Of a stretch of 64,000 nucleotides of DNA, positions 1-8,961 are shown in pieces (position 1 is the stretch's first letter; the number at the start of each line of letters is the position of its first letter). A model generated the notes under the pieces. The model saw only the letters and a list, made by a program, of their open reading frames with translations, was not told the DNA's origin and ran no database searches. The stretch comes from Stappia indica (lineage in GTDB: Bacteria; Pseudomonadota; Alphaproteobacteria; Rhizobiales; Stappiaceae), in assembly GCF_009789575.1 (NCBI RefSeq), contig NZ_CP046908.1, forward strand, positions 2,046,001 to 2,110,000, given 5' to 3'. Made by a program: the position numbers and the translations under genes.

Positions 1-28
1 TCCGCGCGAACGGCTCCGCCCGCGCACC

Positions 29-856
29 TCAGCCCGTAAAGGCGATCGCCATGTCGGCAAGCGGCAGCCCGGCGACGCGTGTCTCCCAGGTCTCGCCAGG
101 CGCCACCGGAAAGGCCCGCGTCAGCGTCCCCGTCGTCACCACTTCCCCAGTGGAGACCGTGCTCGCCAGCGCGGTAGCAGGCAGCCCGTCGACCATGGCC
201 TTGAGCGCGCTCAGCGGCCCGCCGAGCACGTTCTCCGCGCGGCCGCTGTCGATGCGCTCGCCATTGCGATGAAGATCCAGCGTGAAGGAGGCGAGCTGTT
301 CCAGCCACTCGGCCCGGTTCACTGCTGTGACCGGCGCGAAGGGGCGGTGGCGCAAAAGGCCGTGCAGGGCGAAGGCGGCGACCGTATCGGCCGCCTGGAA
401 CCGCCAGTCCGGATAGATCGACTGGACGATCTCGAAGCCGAGCGCCACCCCGTCGATCCGCTCGAGCAACTGCGCCTCCGAAAGGCCCGCCTGCAGCGGC
501 GCGGCGATCCGGAAGACGATTTCCGGCTCGATTCTCGGCTCGACGAGATGGCCGATGGATGTTTCGGCCGCCCCTTGCGCGGGGGCTTCGGCCAGCGTCG
601 TGTCGTAGACCGGCCCCCAGATCGGCGCATGCACGTCGTATTCGTCCCAGATGGTCCGGTTGGTGAAGCCGATCTTCCAGCCGCGCGGGGTCTCGCCGCG
701 GGCGATACGGGCCGCGCGGATCTCGGCCGAAACCTGATAGGCGCGCGCAAGGCTGAAAGCTTTATCCCCGTCGGTGATCGGCGCGCACGAGCCCACCTCG
801 CCGGCGATCCTCAACAGCGCTGCCGCGTGGGTCCTGTCGCCATCCGAAATCTGCAA
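29..856 (-). CDS. 2-keto-4-pentenoate hydratase family protein
   Basis: A 275-residue protein of the fumarylacetoacetase/2-oxopent-4-enoate hydratase fold (MhpD-like), which hydrates 2-hydroxy-alkadienoates in meta-cleavage-type catabolism. The family is recognised from GWKIGFTN near residue 60, the E-P-E-I-V-F stretch near 110 and the [11 protein letters not shown] stretch near 135. The first in-frame codon is TTG at 856-854. A GGGAGGAA Shine-Dalgarno sequence stands 9-10 bases before it, and the nearby ATG is out of frame, so TTG is preferred. No pathway partner is adjacent, so the true substrate is unknown. A second protein of this fold, but exported, lies at 34863. Confidence 0.8.
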   Translation of the reverse strand: MQISDGDRTHAAALLRIAGEVGSCAPITDGDKAFSLARAYQVSAEIRAARIARGETPRGWKIGFTNRTIWDEYDVHAPIWGPVYDTTLAEAPAQGAAETSIGHLVEPRIEPEIVFRIAAPLQAGLSEAQLLERIDGVALGFEIVQSIYPDWRFQAADTVAAFALHGLLRHRPFAPVTAVNRAEWLEQLASFTLDLHRNGERIDSGRAENVLGGPLSALKAMVDGLPATALASTVSTGEVVTTGTLTRAFPVAPGETWETRVAGLPLADMAIAFTG

Positions 857-1054
857 GGCCGTTCCTCCCGGTTATCCCCGTTGACCGGCCGACACGATGG
901 CCGCGCGCCGCCGCCATGGCAAGTGGCGTGGCAAGTGGCCTCGTCGGTCCGCACAGCGCCCGCCTTTCCGCGTGGCTGTCCCCGCGCTATCCTCGCCGCC
1001 ATCAACGCGTGTTATCCTGAAAGACAACCAGATCCGCTAGCGAAAGGCCCCTTC

Positions 1055-1480
1055 ATGCTGCGACTTCTCCAGGCATTTCTCCTGCTGCTGCCGCTGACCC
1101 TTGCGGCGCATGCGGAAGAACTCCAGATCCGCGACATCGTCACCGGCACCGGCGAGGAAGCCGTGCCCGGCGCCACGGTGACCGTGCACTACACCGGCTG
1201 GCTGATGGACGGCACCAAGTTCGATTCCAGCCTCGACCGCGGCGAGCCCTTCTCCTTCCCGCTCGGCGCGAGCCGCGTCATCCGCGGCTGGGACCAGGGC
1301 GTCGAAGGCATGCGCGTCGGCGGCAAGCGCGAACTCATCATCCCGCCGGAGCTCGGCTATGGCGCGCGCGGGGCCGGCGGCGTCATTCCGCCGAATTCGA
1401 CCCTGCGCTTCGAGGTGGAACTGCTGCGCGTGTCCAAGGCCAATTTCGGCGCGCTCGACACCGAGACCGCCCGCGGCTGA
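1055..1480 (+). CDS. FKBP-type peptidyl-prolyl cis-trans isomerase, exported
   Basis: A 141-residue single-domain FKBP. A hydrophobic N-terminal signal peptide (about residues 1-18, ending near AHA-EE) predicts export to the periplasm, where such enzymes assist folding at X-Pro bonds. The FKBP core is clear: [18 protein letters not shown], then a [12 protein letters not shown] stretch and a GYGARG...[14 protein letters not shown] ending. The ATG at 1055 is chosen because it gives the signal peptide and has GAAAGG upstream. The reading frame is open much further upstream, but that part has no family match and overlaps the opposite gene. Confidence 0.9.
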   Translation: MLRLLQAFLLLLPLTLAAHAEELQIRDIVTGTGEEAVPGATVTVHYTGWLMDGTKFDSSLDRGEPFSFPLGASRVIRGWDQGVEGMRVGGKRELIIPPELGYGARGAGGVIPPNSTLRFEVELLRVSKANFGALDTETARG

Positions 1481-1487
1481 AGACATA

Positions 1488-1515
1488 CGACCGGCATCCG
1501 CAGCGATGCCGGTCG
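1488..1515. terminator. Stem-loop between convergent genes
   Basis: A perfect 11-bp inverted repeat (CGACCGGCATC / GATGCCGGTCG, 6-nt loop) begins 8 bases after the FKBP stop codon and lies before the 3' end of the opposite gene at 1555. It lacks a strong U-tract. Its position suggests a bidirectional 3' end or RNA-stability structure. Confidence 0.6.
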
Positions 1516-1554
1516 ACTTCCTCTGGTCCGACTTTTCCGGATTATCTTTTCAAA

Positions 1555-2184
1555 TCAGTCTTTTGCCGCGCCATCCGCAGCCCGCAACAGGGCAACCGCC
1601 CGCCGCATCCGCTGCACCGACGTCAGATGCGCCAGCAGCGCGTAGATGCCGAGCCCAACGGCAATCGTCGAAGCCGGCGCGATCCCGGCAAGCGACAGCC
1701 CCCCGGCAACCAGGAGCATCGCACTCAGGAAGATGATCCGCTCCAGCCGCTCGAAGAAATCCGGCCACGCCTCGTTGCGGATCGGGATCTCGATGGCCGT
1801 GCGCGCCTTGGCATAGCTGGTCAGCACCCCGCCGGAAAAGGCGAGCAGCGCCAACGCCCAAAGGTCGTTGACCGCGGCAAGGGCAGCCAGAACCGCCAGT
1901 TCCTGGTAGCGGTCCACCATGGCGTCGAAATAACCGCCCGACTTGGTGCACATCGACCGGCGCCGCGCCACCGCCCCGTCCAGCGCATCGAAGGCGAAAG
2001 CAAAGGCCAGCGTCAGTCCGAAGACGGCCGGATTCCCGTGCCACAGATAGAGCGCCGAGGTCAGGCAGATCAGGACGAGACCCGTCGCCGTGACCTGGTT
2101 CGGCGTCATCCCCATGCGCACCAGCGGGGTCGCCATGCTCTCCCAGAGCGGGTCGATATGGCGCTTGAACAAGCCGTCGATCAT
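1555..2184 (-). CDS. CDP-alcohol phosphatidyltransferase family protein (candidate inositol- or AEP-lipid synthase)
   Basis: A 209-residue polytopic membrane enzyme. It carries the full family signature D-x2-D-G-x2-A-R-x8-G-x3-D-x3-D (DALDGAVAR, then GGYFDAMVD), the metal-binding active site that moves a phosphoryl-alcohol group from a CDP-activated donor. About six hydrophobic segments follow the usual layout. The length is like bacterial and archaeal phosphatidylinositol-phosphate synthases. With an inositol-3-phosphate synthase, a CdsA-like and a PgpA-like protein nearby, phosphatidylinositol-phosphate synthesis is a reasonable guess. Transfer of CMP-AEP is the alternative. The acceptor cannot be read from sequence. 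The start of the kinase gene lies on the same strand upstream, 28 bases away. Confidence 0.85.
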   Translation of the reverse strand: MIDGLFKRHIDPLWESMATPLVRMGMTPNQVTATGLVLICLTSALYLWHGNPAVFGLTLAFAFAFDALDGAVARRRSMCTKSGGYFDAMVDRYQELAVLAALAAVNDLWALALLAFSGGVLTSYAKARTAIEIPIRNEAWPDFFERLERIIFLSAMLLVAGGLSLAGIAPASTIAVGLGIYALLAHLTSVQRMRRAVALLRAADGAAKD

Positions 2185-2212
2185 TGGCGCGGTTCCATTT
2201 TCGTCAGGATAA

Positions 2213-3808
2213 TCAGCGATATAGGGAAATCAGCTTCGGCCGGTGCCGGTCGAGCAGCGCGGCCCGCCGGTCGGCCCGCGCCATGCCTTCGCCCTCAGGG
2301 TCGTAAGTCAGCGCCTCGCCCTGGGTGAGGCTTGCGGCGGCCGCCTCGACGCTCGGATACCAGCCGAGACCGGCCGCGGCGATGGCGCCCGCCCCGCGCA
2401 CGCCGGCAAGGCGCGGCTGGCGCACCACGACCTGCAGCTTCAAGGCATCGGCCAGCATCTGCGCGAAATGCGGGTTGACCGCACCGCCGCCGACCAGCGG
2501 CAGCGGCAGGCCGGTCTTCAACCCCTTCTGCCGGGCCACCTTGCTGAGCGCCCAGCGCATGTTGAGCGCAACGCCTTCCAGCACCGAGCGCAGCAGCGCG
2601 TTGCGGTCGTGGCCGACGGAAAGCCCTGTAAAAACAGCGCGCAAGCGGTCGTCGTCAACCGGCACGCGCTCGCCGGAAAGCCAGGGCACGAAGAGCGGAT
2701 CGCTGTCGCGCAAGGGGCCGATGCCGGCATAGAGCGCCTCCAGCGAGGCGTCGTCGTCGCGCGCCGCGCCGCTCTCCCCGCCGCCGAACAGCCGCGCGGC
2801 CCAGGCGAAGGCGGACCCGGCGCTTTCCTGCGTCGCGATCAGCAGCGGCCGATAGTTCACGCTGGAGGATATCGTGGCGTAAGAGTGGAAAATATCGATC
2901 CTTCTGGAGGGGAAAAAGCCGCTGAGCCACGCGCTGGTGCCGGCATAGGCGTGCAGTTCTCCGTCGCCCGTCGCACCCGAACCGATGGCCGTCGCCACCA
3001 CGTCGCCCGCCCCGGCGATCACCGGCAGGCCGGCGGCAAGGCCGAGCTCTGTCCCCGCCTGCGGCAACAGGCCGCCGACGGTATAAGTCCCGTCGACGAT
3101 CTCCGGCAGCCGGTCGAGCGGGATGCCGAGCCGTCCGGCGAGATAGGGCGACCACCCTTCCCGGCCGGGCCGCGTATCCATCATCCAGGTCAGGTTGGCG
3201 CTGTCGGCCGTGGTGACGAAACGCCCCGTCGCCCTGTGCAAAAGCCAGTCCTTGACGTCGAGCAGCCGGGCCGCCGCTTCCCACACGTCCGGCTCGTGCT
3301 GCTTCAGCCAGAGCATCTTGGCCGGCGGGTCCATGCCGTTGTGCGAGGGCGCACCGTTGGCGATGCGCGTCCAGGTGTACAACTTGTCGAGCCGGTAGCC
3401 GGCGAGCGAGGGAAATCCCCCGTTCATCGCGCGCGACAGGGAGCCTGCCCGCTTGTCCAGCCAGACGATGGCCGGGCGCAAGGGGCGCCCCGAGCGCTCG
3501 ACCGGAATGACGCCGCACATCTGTGCGCAAAAGACGAGGGCCGAGGCGCGCGCGGATAAATCGGGGATCTGCGCGGCAAGATCGGCGATCCCTTCGCGCA
3601 GCGCCGACCACCAATCCTCGGGCTCCTGCTCGGCGCGGTCGGGCCCCGGCAGGCTCAAGGGATAGCGGCGCGTTGCCGTCGCAATGGCGGAAAGGCTGCG
3701 ATCGAGCGCCGCGATCTTGACGCCCGAGGTGCCGAAATCGGCGGAAATGATCAGGCCGCGCTCATCCGAGCCCGGACCTTTTTCCCCTGCTGCGCTGTCG
3801 CCGATCAC
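2213..3808 (-). CDS. FGGY-family carbohydrate kinase
   Basis: A 531-residue ATP-dependent sugar or polyol kinase of the FGGY (xylulokinase/glycerol kinase) family. The N-terminal phosphate-binding motif ADFGTSGVKIAALD is near residue 24, and the C-terminal domain contains AGAGDVVATAIGSG and a YAGTSAW stretch. The start is a GTG at 3808-3806 preceded by GAGGCAGGCAG. It is transcribed with the CDP-alcohol transferase downstream (28-bp gap). This suggests it phosphorylates a sugar or polyol used by the neighbouring glycolipid genes, but the substrate is not deducible. Confidence 0.85.
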   Translation of the reverse strand: MIGDSAAGEKGPGSDERGLIISADFGTSGVKIAALDRSLSAIATATRRYPLSLPGPDRAEQEPEDWWSALREGIADLAAQIPDLSARASALVFCAQMCGVIPVERSGRPLRPAIVWLDKRAGSLSRAMNGGFPSLAGYRLDKLYTWTRIANGAPSHNGMDPPAKMLWLKQHEPDVWEAAARLLDVKDWLLHRATGRFVTTADSANLTWMMDTRPGREGWSPYLAGRLGIPLDRLPEIVDGTYTVGGLLPQAGTELGLAAGLPVIAGAGDVVATAIGSGATGDGELHAYAGTSAWLSGFFPSRRIDIFHSYATISSSVNYRPLLIATQESAGSAFAWAARLFGGGESGAARDDDASLEALYAGIGPLRDSDPLFVPWLSGERVPVDDDRLRAVFTGLSVGHDRNALLRSVLEGVALNMRWALSKVARQKGLKTGLPLPLVGGGAVNPHFAQMLADALKLQVVVRQPRLAGVRGAGAIAAAGLGWYPSVEAAAASLTQGEALTYDPEGEGMARADRRAALLDRHRPKLISLYR

Positions 3809-3935
3809 CTGCCTGCCTCAAGCCTGATGCGGGGGAATTGCCCCTTCGCCGGCAACGGGTTTATAGAGTCCGGGACCAAATGAGAACCGGGAAACGCGCG
3901 CGGCGCGCCCCGCAACCGCGTGCCTCGAGGACCGG

Positions 3936-4925
3936 ATGATCGCAGAAACGGGACGGGGACAGGGCGCGGACAAGGGCGAGGCGGTCGACATCGTCTACAC
4001 CTGGGTCGACGACAGTTTCCCCGGTTATCGCGAGCTGCTGTCCGCCCATGCGGGCACCGCGCATGACAGCAATCCCAACCGCACCCGCGACAATCTCGAG
4101 CTTTTGCGCTACTCGCTGCGCTCGCTCGACGCACATGTCCCCTTCGCCCGAAAGATCTATCTGCTGAGCTGCCGGCCGCAGATCCCCGCCTGGCTGGACA
4201 GGGATCATCCCGACCTCGTGGTGGTACATCACGATGACATCATGGCGCCGGAGATCCTGCCGACCTTCAACTCCTTCGCCATCGTCAGCCATCTGGCGAA
4301 GCTGCCGGGCCTGTCGAGGACTTTCCTCTATTTTGAAGACGATATGCTCGCCTTTTCCCCGCTGAAGCTGGCCGATTTCCGCGGATCGGACGGGCGGGCG
4401 AAAGTCTTCCTGACGGGGAAAGCCTCGCCGGTGCTAGCAAGCCTCGACCCGCAGCGCGCAAGCCCCTGGAACCTGGCCATGGCCAATGCCAACCGGTTGC
4501 TGGAACAGCGTTTCGGCCCCGGACGGCGGCGCTATCTCGCCCATGGGCCGCAGCTGATCGACGCCGCGCTTTTCGAGGAAATGTGCGAGGATTTCCGCGA
4601 GGCGATCGAGGCGACGCGGGCAAGCCGCTTCCGCGCCGGCCACAACGTGCCGCCGGAATACCTCTACCCCCACTTTGCCGCGGAAAGCGGCCGCGCGGTT
4701 CCCGTCTCTTCCGCGGAGACCCGGCGCGCGATGGGCTATGCCTCGCTGGAGAATGTCCTGCCCTGGACCTTCGCGCAGCTGCGCTATCTGGAATGGGCGA
4801 AACCGCTGGCGGTGACGCTGAACGACAGTTTCGGCAAGGCACCCAACCCGCGGGTCGTCGCCCATATGCGCGCCGTGCTGGAGCGCTGGTTCCCCGTTCC
4901 CTCGCGCTTCGAGAAGCGGGGATAG
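3936..4925 (+). CDS. Stealth-family sugar-phosphate transferase
   Basis: A 329-residue protein matching the Stealth family (capsule-type hexose-1-phosphate transferases related to GlcNAc-1-phosphotransferase). Conserved region 1 is visible as DIVYTWVD at residues 18-25. Region 2 is RDNLELLRYSLRSL (51-64), followed by PTFNS (109-113) and FEDDM (133-137). Later conserved blocks include YLAHGPQLID and PPEYLYPHFA. The family builds phosphodiester-linked glycans. The gene diverges from the FGGY kinase and converges with a glycosyltransferase only 4 bp away. The role is probably in decorating a surface glycan or glycolipid. No membrane segment is apparent. Confidence 0.85.
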   Translation: MIAETGRGQGADKGEAVDIVYTWVDDSFPGYRELLSAHAGTAHDSNPNRTRDNLELLRYSLRSLDAHVPFARKIYLLSCRPQIPAWLDRDHPDLVVVHHDDIMAPEILPTFNSFAIVSHLAKLPGLSRTFLYFEDDMLAFSPLKLADFRGSDGRAKVFLTGKASPVLASLDPQRASPWNLAMANANRLLEQRFGPGRRRYLAHGPQLIDAALFEEMCEDFREAIEATRASRFRAGHNVPPEYLYPHFAAESGRAVPVSSAETRRAMGYASLENVLPWTFAQLRYLEWAKPLAVTLNDSFGKAPNPRVVAHMRAVLERWFPVPSRFEKRG

Positions 4926-4929
4926 GGGC

Positions 4930-6048
4930 TCACGGGAGGCCGAGCGCCTCGCGGTAAAGCCTTGCAAAGACGGGACCCGTGCCGCGAATGTCGGCATCTT
5001 GCGCGCGGGCATCGGCCCATGCGATGAGCCGCTCGCGGGCGGGCCTGTCCCCGGCAAGGGTGACGATGCGCAGCGCCAGCGCGCCGGCATCGCCCGGAGG
5101 CACCAGCAGCTCCGCGCCTTCCCCGCTCATGACGCTGGCATAGCCGGCATTCGCCGCCGCGACCGGCAGCGCGCCCGCCGCCATCGCCTCGACCAGCACC
5201 AGGCCGAAGCTTTCGCCGTAAGGGGCAGGCGCGGCGAAGATATCCGCACCCCCGACCAGGGCACGGGCGGTGATGTCGTCCGGCCGGTCGACGAGGCGGA
5301 TGCGCGCGCCATGAGGGAGGACAAGGGCCTGCTCGACGAGGGGCCGCAACTCGCCGCCGCCGGCAATGGTGAGGCGCGCATCCGGTAGCGCGGAGGCGAT
5401 CTGCGGCCATGCGGCCAGCAGCACATCGAGCCCCTTACGCGCCTCGAACCGCCCCAGAAAGACGATCTCAAGACTTTGATTCGGCTTCGTCTTTCGCGCC
5501 TGCCGCCAGGGCGCAAGGTCGACCGAGGGCGGCACCACCTCCACCCGCGCATCGCGTGCCGCCTCCCCCAGATGCGGCAGCGGCGTCGGCGAGGGAACGA
5601 CGACGATGCGCGAGTGCGAGAGGAAGTGCCGGGCGGTGATACGCAGCAGCCGCGCGGCAAGTCCGGAGGCATCCGCTGCCGGAAGCGTCGCATGGAAGGT
5701 CGTCACCGTCGGCAGGCGCAGCTCCCGCCAGACCTGCCAGGCGACGAAAGGCGTCCAGGGCGTGTGCAGGTGGACGAGATCGGCGCCCCACTCGCGCAGA
5801 TCGGCAACGAGCCGGCGCCGTTCGGCCCGCGGGGCATAGCTCACCTCGAAGCGGGTGCCAAACATCGACACCATCCGGGATCGACCGCAACACTCTGTTC
5901 CGTCAGCGCAAATTCCGTCGGGCGTTGGCGGCGCGACGATGCGCACCTCGTGCCCCTCGCCCCGCAGCCACTGCGAAAGGTCGCGCACATGCGACTGGAC
6001 GCCGCCGGGCCGGGCCATTGCATAGGGAAGGATCTGAACGATCCTCAT
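4930..6048 (-). CDS. Glycosyltransferase family 4 protein
   Basis: A 372-residue retaining GT-B glycosyltransferase. The N-terminal domain begins MRIVQILPYAMARPGGVQ, where GGVQ is the usual acceptor-side loop. The C-terminal donor domain has FLGRFEARKGLDVLL and GESFGLVLVEAMAAGALPV, the E-x7-E motif of GT4. The start at 6048 overlaps the upstream stop codon (ATGA), which shows translational coupling to the CDP-alcohol transferase. The frame is open 12 codons further upstream, but coupling and the family N terminus favour 6048. It probably glycosylates a lipid or phospholipid head group made by its partner. Confidence 0.88.
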   Translation of the reverse strand: MRIVQILPYAMARPGGVQSHVRDLSQWLRGEGHEVRIVAPPTPDGICADGTECCGRSRMVSMFGTRFEVSYAPRAERRRLVADLREWGADLVHLHTPWTPFVAWQVWRELRLPTVTTFHATLPAADASGLAARLLRITARHFLSHSRIVVVPSPTPLPHLGEAARDARVEVVPPSVDLAPWRQARKTKPNQSLEIVFLGRFEARKGLDVLLAAWPQIASALPDARLTIAGGGELRPLVEQALVLPHGARIRLVDRPDDITARALVGGADIFAAPAPYGESFGLVLVEAMAAGALPVAAANAGYASVMSGEGAELLVPPGDAGALALRIVTLAGDRPARERLIAWADARAQDADIRGTGPVFARLYREALGLP

Positions 6049-6782
6049 GCGCCCTCGCCCGGCCAGTTGCGGAAACTTGTCCACACCGCATCCCCGACAT
6101 CGAGCAGGGCATAGACCAGAACGAAGACCACCATCGCCGGCAGAGCGCCTGCGAGAGCTGCGATTCCAAGAAAAATCGGCAGGGCACCGCTCATCCCCGC
6201 CAGTGCGCGCTCGGCAAGGACGACAAATCCCCCCGGCTGCGCCTCCTGCGGGGGCGGCGCCGCGTCAGCTGCGGGAGAGGCAGGCCGCGCGTCCCGCGCC
6301 ACCCTCGCATAGAGGCGCAGCCACGCCGCAGCGAGCGCCAGAGGCGTCCAGAAAAAGCCGGTACCGTCCGCCGCGACCATCCGGTCGGCGAGGATGCCGA
6401 TGCTGGTGTAGAACAGGCCCCATTGCGCCATGTCGATGACGAAATCGAGCGCCGCGCCTTTCGAGGAACTGCGCCCCGTCGCCCGCGCCAGCCCGCCATC
6501 GGCGCAATCGAGGATCTGGAAGGCGACGGCGAGCAGCACCGTGCCAAGGACGGCAAACCCCGGCGGCAGCAGCAGGGCGGCGAGCGGCATCGCCAGCGCC
6601 ACCGGCAGGGCGGCCAGGGTCACCGCGGTCGGAGAAATCCCCGTCGGCACCAGCCGCGCCACCAGCCACAGGCTCGGCAAGCGGTAGAGCACGGCCACCG
6701 CCCAGTCGCTGGCGAGCTCGCTGCGGAACCTCTCGCGGCGGTACTCCCGCCAGAGGGTACGAAACGTCGGATCCGGCTGCAT
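6045..6782 (-). CDS. CDP-alcohol phosphatidyltransferase family protein, second copy
   Basis: A 245-residue membrane enzyme with the complete CDP-alcohol phosphotransferase signature (DCADGGLAR, 8 residues, then GAALDFVID). It has about six membrane segments after an N-terminal cytosolic stretch rich in basic and aromatic residues (TFRTLWREYRRERF). The ATG at 6782 is chosen; the open frame extends upstream but enters the divergent gene at 6898. The gene is coupled to the GT4 gene and diverges from a nucleotidyltransferase. A cytidylyltransferase beside a CDP-alcohol transferase is the arrangement seen for CDP-inositol and CDP-choline type routes. The actual donor (inositol, AEP or another alcohol) is inferred, not shown. 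Confidence 0.85.
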   Translation of the reverse strand: MQPDPTFRTLWREYRRERFRSELASDWAVAVLYRLPSLWLVARLVPTGISPTAVTLAALPVALAMPLAALLLPPGFAVLGTVLLAVAFQILDCADGGLARATGRSSSKGAALDFVIDMAQWGLFYTSIGILADRMVAADGTGFFWTPLALAAAWLRLYARVARDARPASPAADAAPPPQEAQPGGFVVLAERALAGMSGALPIFLGIAALAGALPAMVVFVLVYALLDVGDAVWTSFRNWPGEGA

Positions 6783-6897
6783 GATGTCGAGATAGTCCCT
6801 GCCTGCCTGCGCCCTCGGCCCTCCAGCCAGCCGGCTATTGCCCGCGGCCCGGCGCTCCCCTATTAGTGGACCGCCTTTATCACATTCCGGTCGATCC

Positions 6898-7653
6898 ATG
6901 CCCACTATCAAAGCAGTTTTCCTGGCCGCCGGTCGCGGCGTGCGAATGGGCGAGCGCGGCCTGCTGACGCCCAAGGGGCTGATCTCGCTCGGCCACCAGA
7001 GCTTCCTGGAAGACGCGGTCGACACGCTGGCCCTCCACGGCATCACGGATATCCGCGTGGTCACCGGCCATCTTGCCGAGCATTACCGCGAATTGGCGGC
7101 GAACCGGCGGCCCTCGCTCGACCTGCGCCACAACGGCACCTTCGCCACCAAGGGCTCGCTGCAGAGCCTGATGGTAGGGCTCGAGGGGCTGGACGGGCCC
7201 TGCCTTGTCCTCGAATCCGATCTGGTGTTCGAGCCGCGTGCGGTCGCTGCCGCCATCGGCGAGCCGGAGACGCCGGCCCTGCTCACCTCCGGCAAGACCG
7301 GGGCGGGCGACGAGGTGCATGTGTGGATCGACGACCGGGAGGGGCGGCCCTGTCTGCGCGACATGTCCAAGCTGGTCGACCGCTGGCACGACGCGCCTTA
7401 TGGCGAGTTGGTCGGCCTGACCTATCTGACCGGCGAAGCGGTGGCGCGGATGCAGGAGATCGGCCCGCAGCTGATCGCGCTCGACCCGATGGCCGACTAC
7501 GAGAGCGGCGTGGTCGAACTGGCGCAGAGCCAGCCCGTCATCGTGCCGCGGATCGACGATCTCGCCTGGGCCGAGGTCGACAACGAGGCAATGCTCGCCC
7601 GTGCCGCGGAGCTGGTTTATCCCCGCATCGAGGCGGCGCGCCGGCAGGGCTGA
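6898..7653 (+). CDS. MobA/LicC-like nucleotidyltransferase (NTP-transferase fold)
   Basis: A 251-residue single-domain nucleotidyltransferase. The NTP-binding loop LAAGRGVRMG occupies residues 9-18, with the conserved PK at 25-26 and the metal-binding VLESDLVFEP near residue 100. Such enzymes couple CTP or another NTP to a phosphorylated alcohol or sugar (phosphocholine, inositol-phosphate, hexose-1-phosphate). The start at 6898 is used because the conserved strand begins at once (MPTIKAVFLAAG). It faces away from the CDP-alcohol transferase, so it is a good candidate to make its CDP-activated donor. CTP:inositol-phosphate cytidylyltransferase is possible given the inositol synthase downstream. 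Substrate not determined. Confidence 0.85.
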   Translation: MPTIKAVFLAAGRGVRMGERGLLTPKGLISLGHQSFLEDAVDTLALHGITDIRVVTGHLAEHYRELAANRRPSLDLRHNGTFATKGSLQSLMVGLEGLDGPCLVLESDLVFEPRAVAAAIGEPETPALLTSGKTGAGDEVHVWIDDREGRPCLRDMSKLVDRWHDAPYGELVGLTYLTGEAVARMQEIGPQLIALDPMADYESGVVELAQSQPVIVPRIDDLAWAEVDNEAMLARAAELVYPRIEAARRQG

Positions 7654-7664
7654 TCCCCGCCCGA

Positions 7665-7720
7665 AATTTTGCGACGGATTTTGCAAAATTCCGTCTCGAA
7701 ATCGCGAAACTTCGAGACGG
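7665..7720. terminator. Two tandem perfect hairpins between convergent genes
   Basis: Two adjacent inverted repeats fill the 81-bp gap between gene ends at 7653 and 7735: AATTTTGC (7665-7672) with GCAAAATT (7683-7690), and CCGTCTCGAA (7691-7700) with TTCGAGACGG (7711-7720). Both loops are 10 nt. They probably end transcription from both sides. Their sequence is not that of the two-hairpin repeat at 10.3 kb. Confidence 0.55.
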
Positions 7721-7734
7721 CCCGCGCAAACCGC

Positions 7735-8958
7735 TCAATGCGGCCGCGACAGCATCCGCTGCGCCACGACCACCCCGATGAGCGCCAGGAAGATCGACAG
7801 CCAGCTGCTGGTGAAGCCGGACAGGACGCCGATCTCCCCCATCGCCCAGGAGACCTTGGTCGCGACCAGCGCGAGATATCCCGCAAGCGCCAGGACGAGG
7901 ATACGCAGGGGCGCGACGACGCGCCCTGCCCCCGCCACCGGAGCAAGGCTCGCCCCCAGCAGCGCGTAGGCGCCGGGAAGGAAGAACGCCGCCCAGCGCC
8001 GCCACAGCGCCGCGTCGACATCCGGCCCCTTCAGCGGGTTGCTGTCGCGCGCCAGCACCTCGAGCGGGGCCTGCGGCAGGTAGAAGGCGGCGATGTCGTA
8101 ATAGGAGAGCGCCTCGGGCACGATATCGAGCCGCAGCTCCAGGCTCGGATACTGGCTGATGAGGTAAAGCGAGGTCTGGGCGTAGGCGGGCGGCGCACCG
8201 TCGCTGCGCGACTGGTCCTCGCCCGGCAGCCGCGCCCACAGGTCGACATCCGTGAAGCGCCAGAAGCCGGGCCGGTCGGCCGGCACGCCGTGGCGGGCGA
8301 CGATCACGTCGCGCAGGTCGCCGGCGACCACGCCGCGATAGAGCTCGACATCGGCGAGCTCGGGCTTGGCGCTGCGGATGACCCGCGCCTTCAGCACCGC
8401 GCCGTTGACGACGAACCAGCTCGGCTCGCCGAGATCGCCGTCGGCAAAGCGCCGGCCGTAGCCGCCGAGCTGCAGCTCGGCCTGGGCGAAGACCGCCGCC
8501 GGCCGCCACCAGCGCTCCAGCGAGAACTGCAGCGCGCCGGTGACCAGCGCGAAGACGCAGACCACCAAGAGCGTCTGGCGCGGCGACCAGCCGGCGGCGG
8601 CGATCACCGTGGTCTCGCGGTTGAACAGGCGCATCAGCTCGGCCGCGAAGACGCCGATGAAGCAGGCGACGGGAAACAGGCGCGTCGCGATGTCTACCGC
8701 GCGGTAGCCGAGATAGGCCGCGACCAGAAGGACGCGGGAGCGCCCCAGCTCGTCGGCCCGCGCCAGCACCCCGTCGAGGCTCTGCGCCAGGTCGATGGCG
8801 AAGGCAACGATCAGGAACATCGTCATGACCAGCGCCGCCGCCTTTAGGTGCGTTGCCAGGATCCGCCGGCCGATCAGGCCGAAGACGGGCGTGCGCCGCC
8901 GGGCGAGCGGCAGACCGCCGGCAGTGAAAAGCGGAAGGGTGGAGCCGGGCGCGCGCAT
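7735..8958 (-). CDS. LptG-like permease (YjgP/YjgQ family)
   Basis: A 407-residue inner-membrane protein of the LptF/LptG family. It has three N-terminal membrane helices (one ends in LMRLFNRETTVIAAAGWSP, the conserved coupling-helix region), a periplasmic beta-jellyroll from about 110 to 300, and three C-terminal helices. LptF and LptG with LptB extract lipopolysaccharide from the inner membrane. This copy follows the LptF-like gene by 3 bp and lies inside a lipid-biosynthesis cluster, not beside lptA/lptC or lptD. A paralogous transporter dedicated to the cluster's product is therefore possible, but it could also be the cell's only pair. Confidence 0.8.
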   Translation of the reverse strand: MRAPGSTLPLFTAGGLPLARRRTPVFGLIGRRILATHLKAAALVMTMFLIVAFAIDLAQSLDGVLARADELGRSRVLLVAAYLGYRAVDIATRLFPVACFIGVFAAELMRLFNRETTVIAAAGWSPRQTLLVVCVFALVTGALQFSLERWWRPAAVFAQAELQLGGYGRRFADGDLGEPSWFVVNGAVLKARVIRSAKPELADVELYRGVVAGDLRDVIVARHGVPADRPGFWRFTDVDLWARLPGEDQSRSDGAPPAYAQTSLYLISQYPSLELRLDIVPEALSYYDIAAFYLPQAPLEVLARDSNPLKGPDVDAALWRRWAAFFLPGAYALLGASLAPVAGAGRVVAPLRILVLALAGYLALVATKVSWAMGEIGVLSGFTSSWLSIFLALIGVVVAQRMLSRPH

Positions 8959-8961
8959 CGA

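Noticed and set aside
269-1480. A long FKBP start at 269
   Set aside because: The extra 262 residues overlap the opposite hydratase gene and have no similarity. The start at 1055 gives a signal peptide.
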